Source of the DNA: Candidatus Woesearchaeota archaeon
GTDB taxonomy: Archaea > Nanobdellota > Nanobdellia > Woesearchaeales > JAGVYJ01
DNA length: 5,055 nt
Direction: 5' to 3'
NCBI GenBank assembly: GCA_018303315.1
Contig: JAGVYJ010000054.1
Location: forward strand, 1,402 to 6,456
The notes below the pieces were generated by a model. That model was not told the DNA's origin and searched no databases. It saw nothing but the letters and a program-made list of their open reading frames with translations. Each line of letters begins with the position of its first letter. Positions within the stretch are counted from its first letter, which is position 1. Positions 4,489 to 5,055 of the stretch are shown one piece after another. The translations under genes were made by a program, and so were the position numbers.

Positions 4489-5055
4489 ACTGAATATTGA
4501 GACGATATGGCTGGCAGGCTTCATGTTTCTCGTATTACTTGGGCTATCGCTGCTGAATTCAGCGATTCCGGGCGAGCAGAGCCTGAACATGTCGTTGAAC
4601 CTTGAAAACCAATCAGTCTTTGCAGCACAACCCGTGAACCTTACCCTTACTGTAAACCAGCCGGACACGACAAACTGGACAGGCAGTGCAGACTGCAACA
4701 TCACCGTCGACCAGCAGGTCATTTCATTAAATGCAACGAAGAACCAGAGCAACAATGTCACTTTGCCTGTCTTGAGCGAAGGCAGGCACTGGATACAGGC
4801 AAGATGCACAGACGCATTCAGCCGGAACGGCAGCACAGGCATGCTGCAGTTCACCGTCGACACAAGCGCCCCGCATATATCAGTTATAGGGCCTGAAAAT
4901 ACCACAGTCATCAATTCAAGCATAGCATTCAGCTTTTCGGTTTCTGACAATGCAAGCGAGGAATCCGGCTGCCGGCTTTTCTTAGACTCGTTACAGGCTG
5001 CCAACATTACTGCGAAGAATGGGAGCATCACGAAAATCAATAAGACGCTGGCAGA
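4481..5055 (+). CDS. Membrane-anchored or secreted Ig-like glycoprotein, N-terminal part (runs off window)
   Basis: An open frame of 191 codons from ATG 4481 to the right edge, with no stop. Residues 9-28 (IWLAGFMFLVLLGLSLLNSA) form one hydrophobic segment after a short N-terminus: a signal peptide or signal anchor. The rest is Asn/Ser/Thr-rich beta-type sequence. I count 15 N-x-S/T sequons (N36, 43, 53, 65, 73, 84, 88, 92, 116, 140, 145, 157, 175, 180, 187), an extreme density that predicts heavy AglB-type N-glycosylation outside the cell. C72 and C109 could form the disulfide of a first Ig-like domain (about 33-127). VDTSAPHISVIGPEN (126-140) resembles the linker leading into a second such domain, which contains C164. 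The gene overlaps the preceding RHH-like gene by eight bases. Function is unknown: surface layer, adhesin or cell-cell contact protein are all possible. Confidence 0.8.
   Translation, partial: MTRLNIETIWLAGFMFLVLLGLSLLNSAIPGEQSLNMSLNLENQSVFAAQPVNLTLTVNQPDTTNWTGSADCNITVDQQVISLNATKNQSNNVTLPVLSEGRHWIQARCTDAFSRNGSTGMLQFTVDTSAPHISVIGPENTTVINSSIAFSFSVSDNASEESGCRLFLDSLQAANITAKNGSITKINKTLA

Noticed and set aside
4453..5040. 195-codon open frame on the minus strand
   Set aside because: It is antisense to the plus-strand glycoprotein frame, which has a signal sequence, a ribosome binding site, operon linkage and meaningful sequons; the reverse frame has none of these.

Overview
The window reads as a dense stretch of an archaeal chromosome. 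The signs are an archaeal OBG-family GTPase carrying NKAD in its G4 motif, an Era-like GTPase/DUF2073/zinc-ribbon cluster of the archaeal OapA-OapB-OapC type, TATA boxes (two with a matching BRE-like element) placed about 25-27 bp before several start codons as expected for leaderless mRNAs, and a surface protein packed with N-glycosylation sequons. The lineage cannot be fixed from the sequence; a small-genome (DPANN-like) archaeon is plausible but is only a guess. Every base from 1 to 3848 is coding or short promoter, and the one sizeable non-coding gap is 3849-4067.

Layout: (1) 1-438, minus strand, the N-terminal 146 residues of an unrecognised protein that runs off the left edge. (2) 467-1153, minus strand, a PHP-domain metallophosphoesterase. 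(3) A 78-bp divergent promoter region, then 1232-2431, plus strand, a YchF-type GTPase with a C-terminal TGS domain. (4) 2428-3848, minus strand, a tight three-gene operon oapA-oapB-oapC (GTPase, DUF2073 protein, zinc-ribbon protein). It converges on the YchF gene so closely that both stop codons lie in one CTAG. (5) 3849-4067, an AT-rich divergent control region with 11-bp tandem repeats and GTAT/ATAC palindromes. (6) 4068-5055, plus strand, two ribbon-helix-helix proteins and a membrane-anchored or secreted Ig-like glycoprotein. Each junction in this operon is an 8-bp overlap, and the last gene runs off the right edge.

The cellular theme of the left and centre is housekeeping: nucleotide switches linked in other archaea to translation and to the origin region. 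The right end is accessory in character. Two different small DNA-binding proteins are translationally coupled to a heavily glycosylatable surface protein, under a promoter whose TATA and start-site region carries two short palindromes 22 bp apart. I regard that unit as the best candidate for an undescribed system here. First genes of transcription units mostly lack a Shine-Dalgarno site (the first RHH gene has a weak one), while downstream genes in operons have clear ones, giving two modes of translation start within 5 kb.
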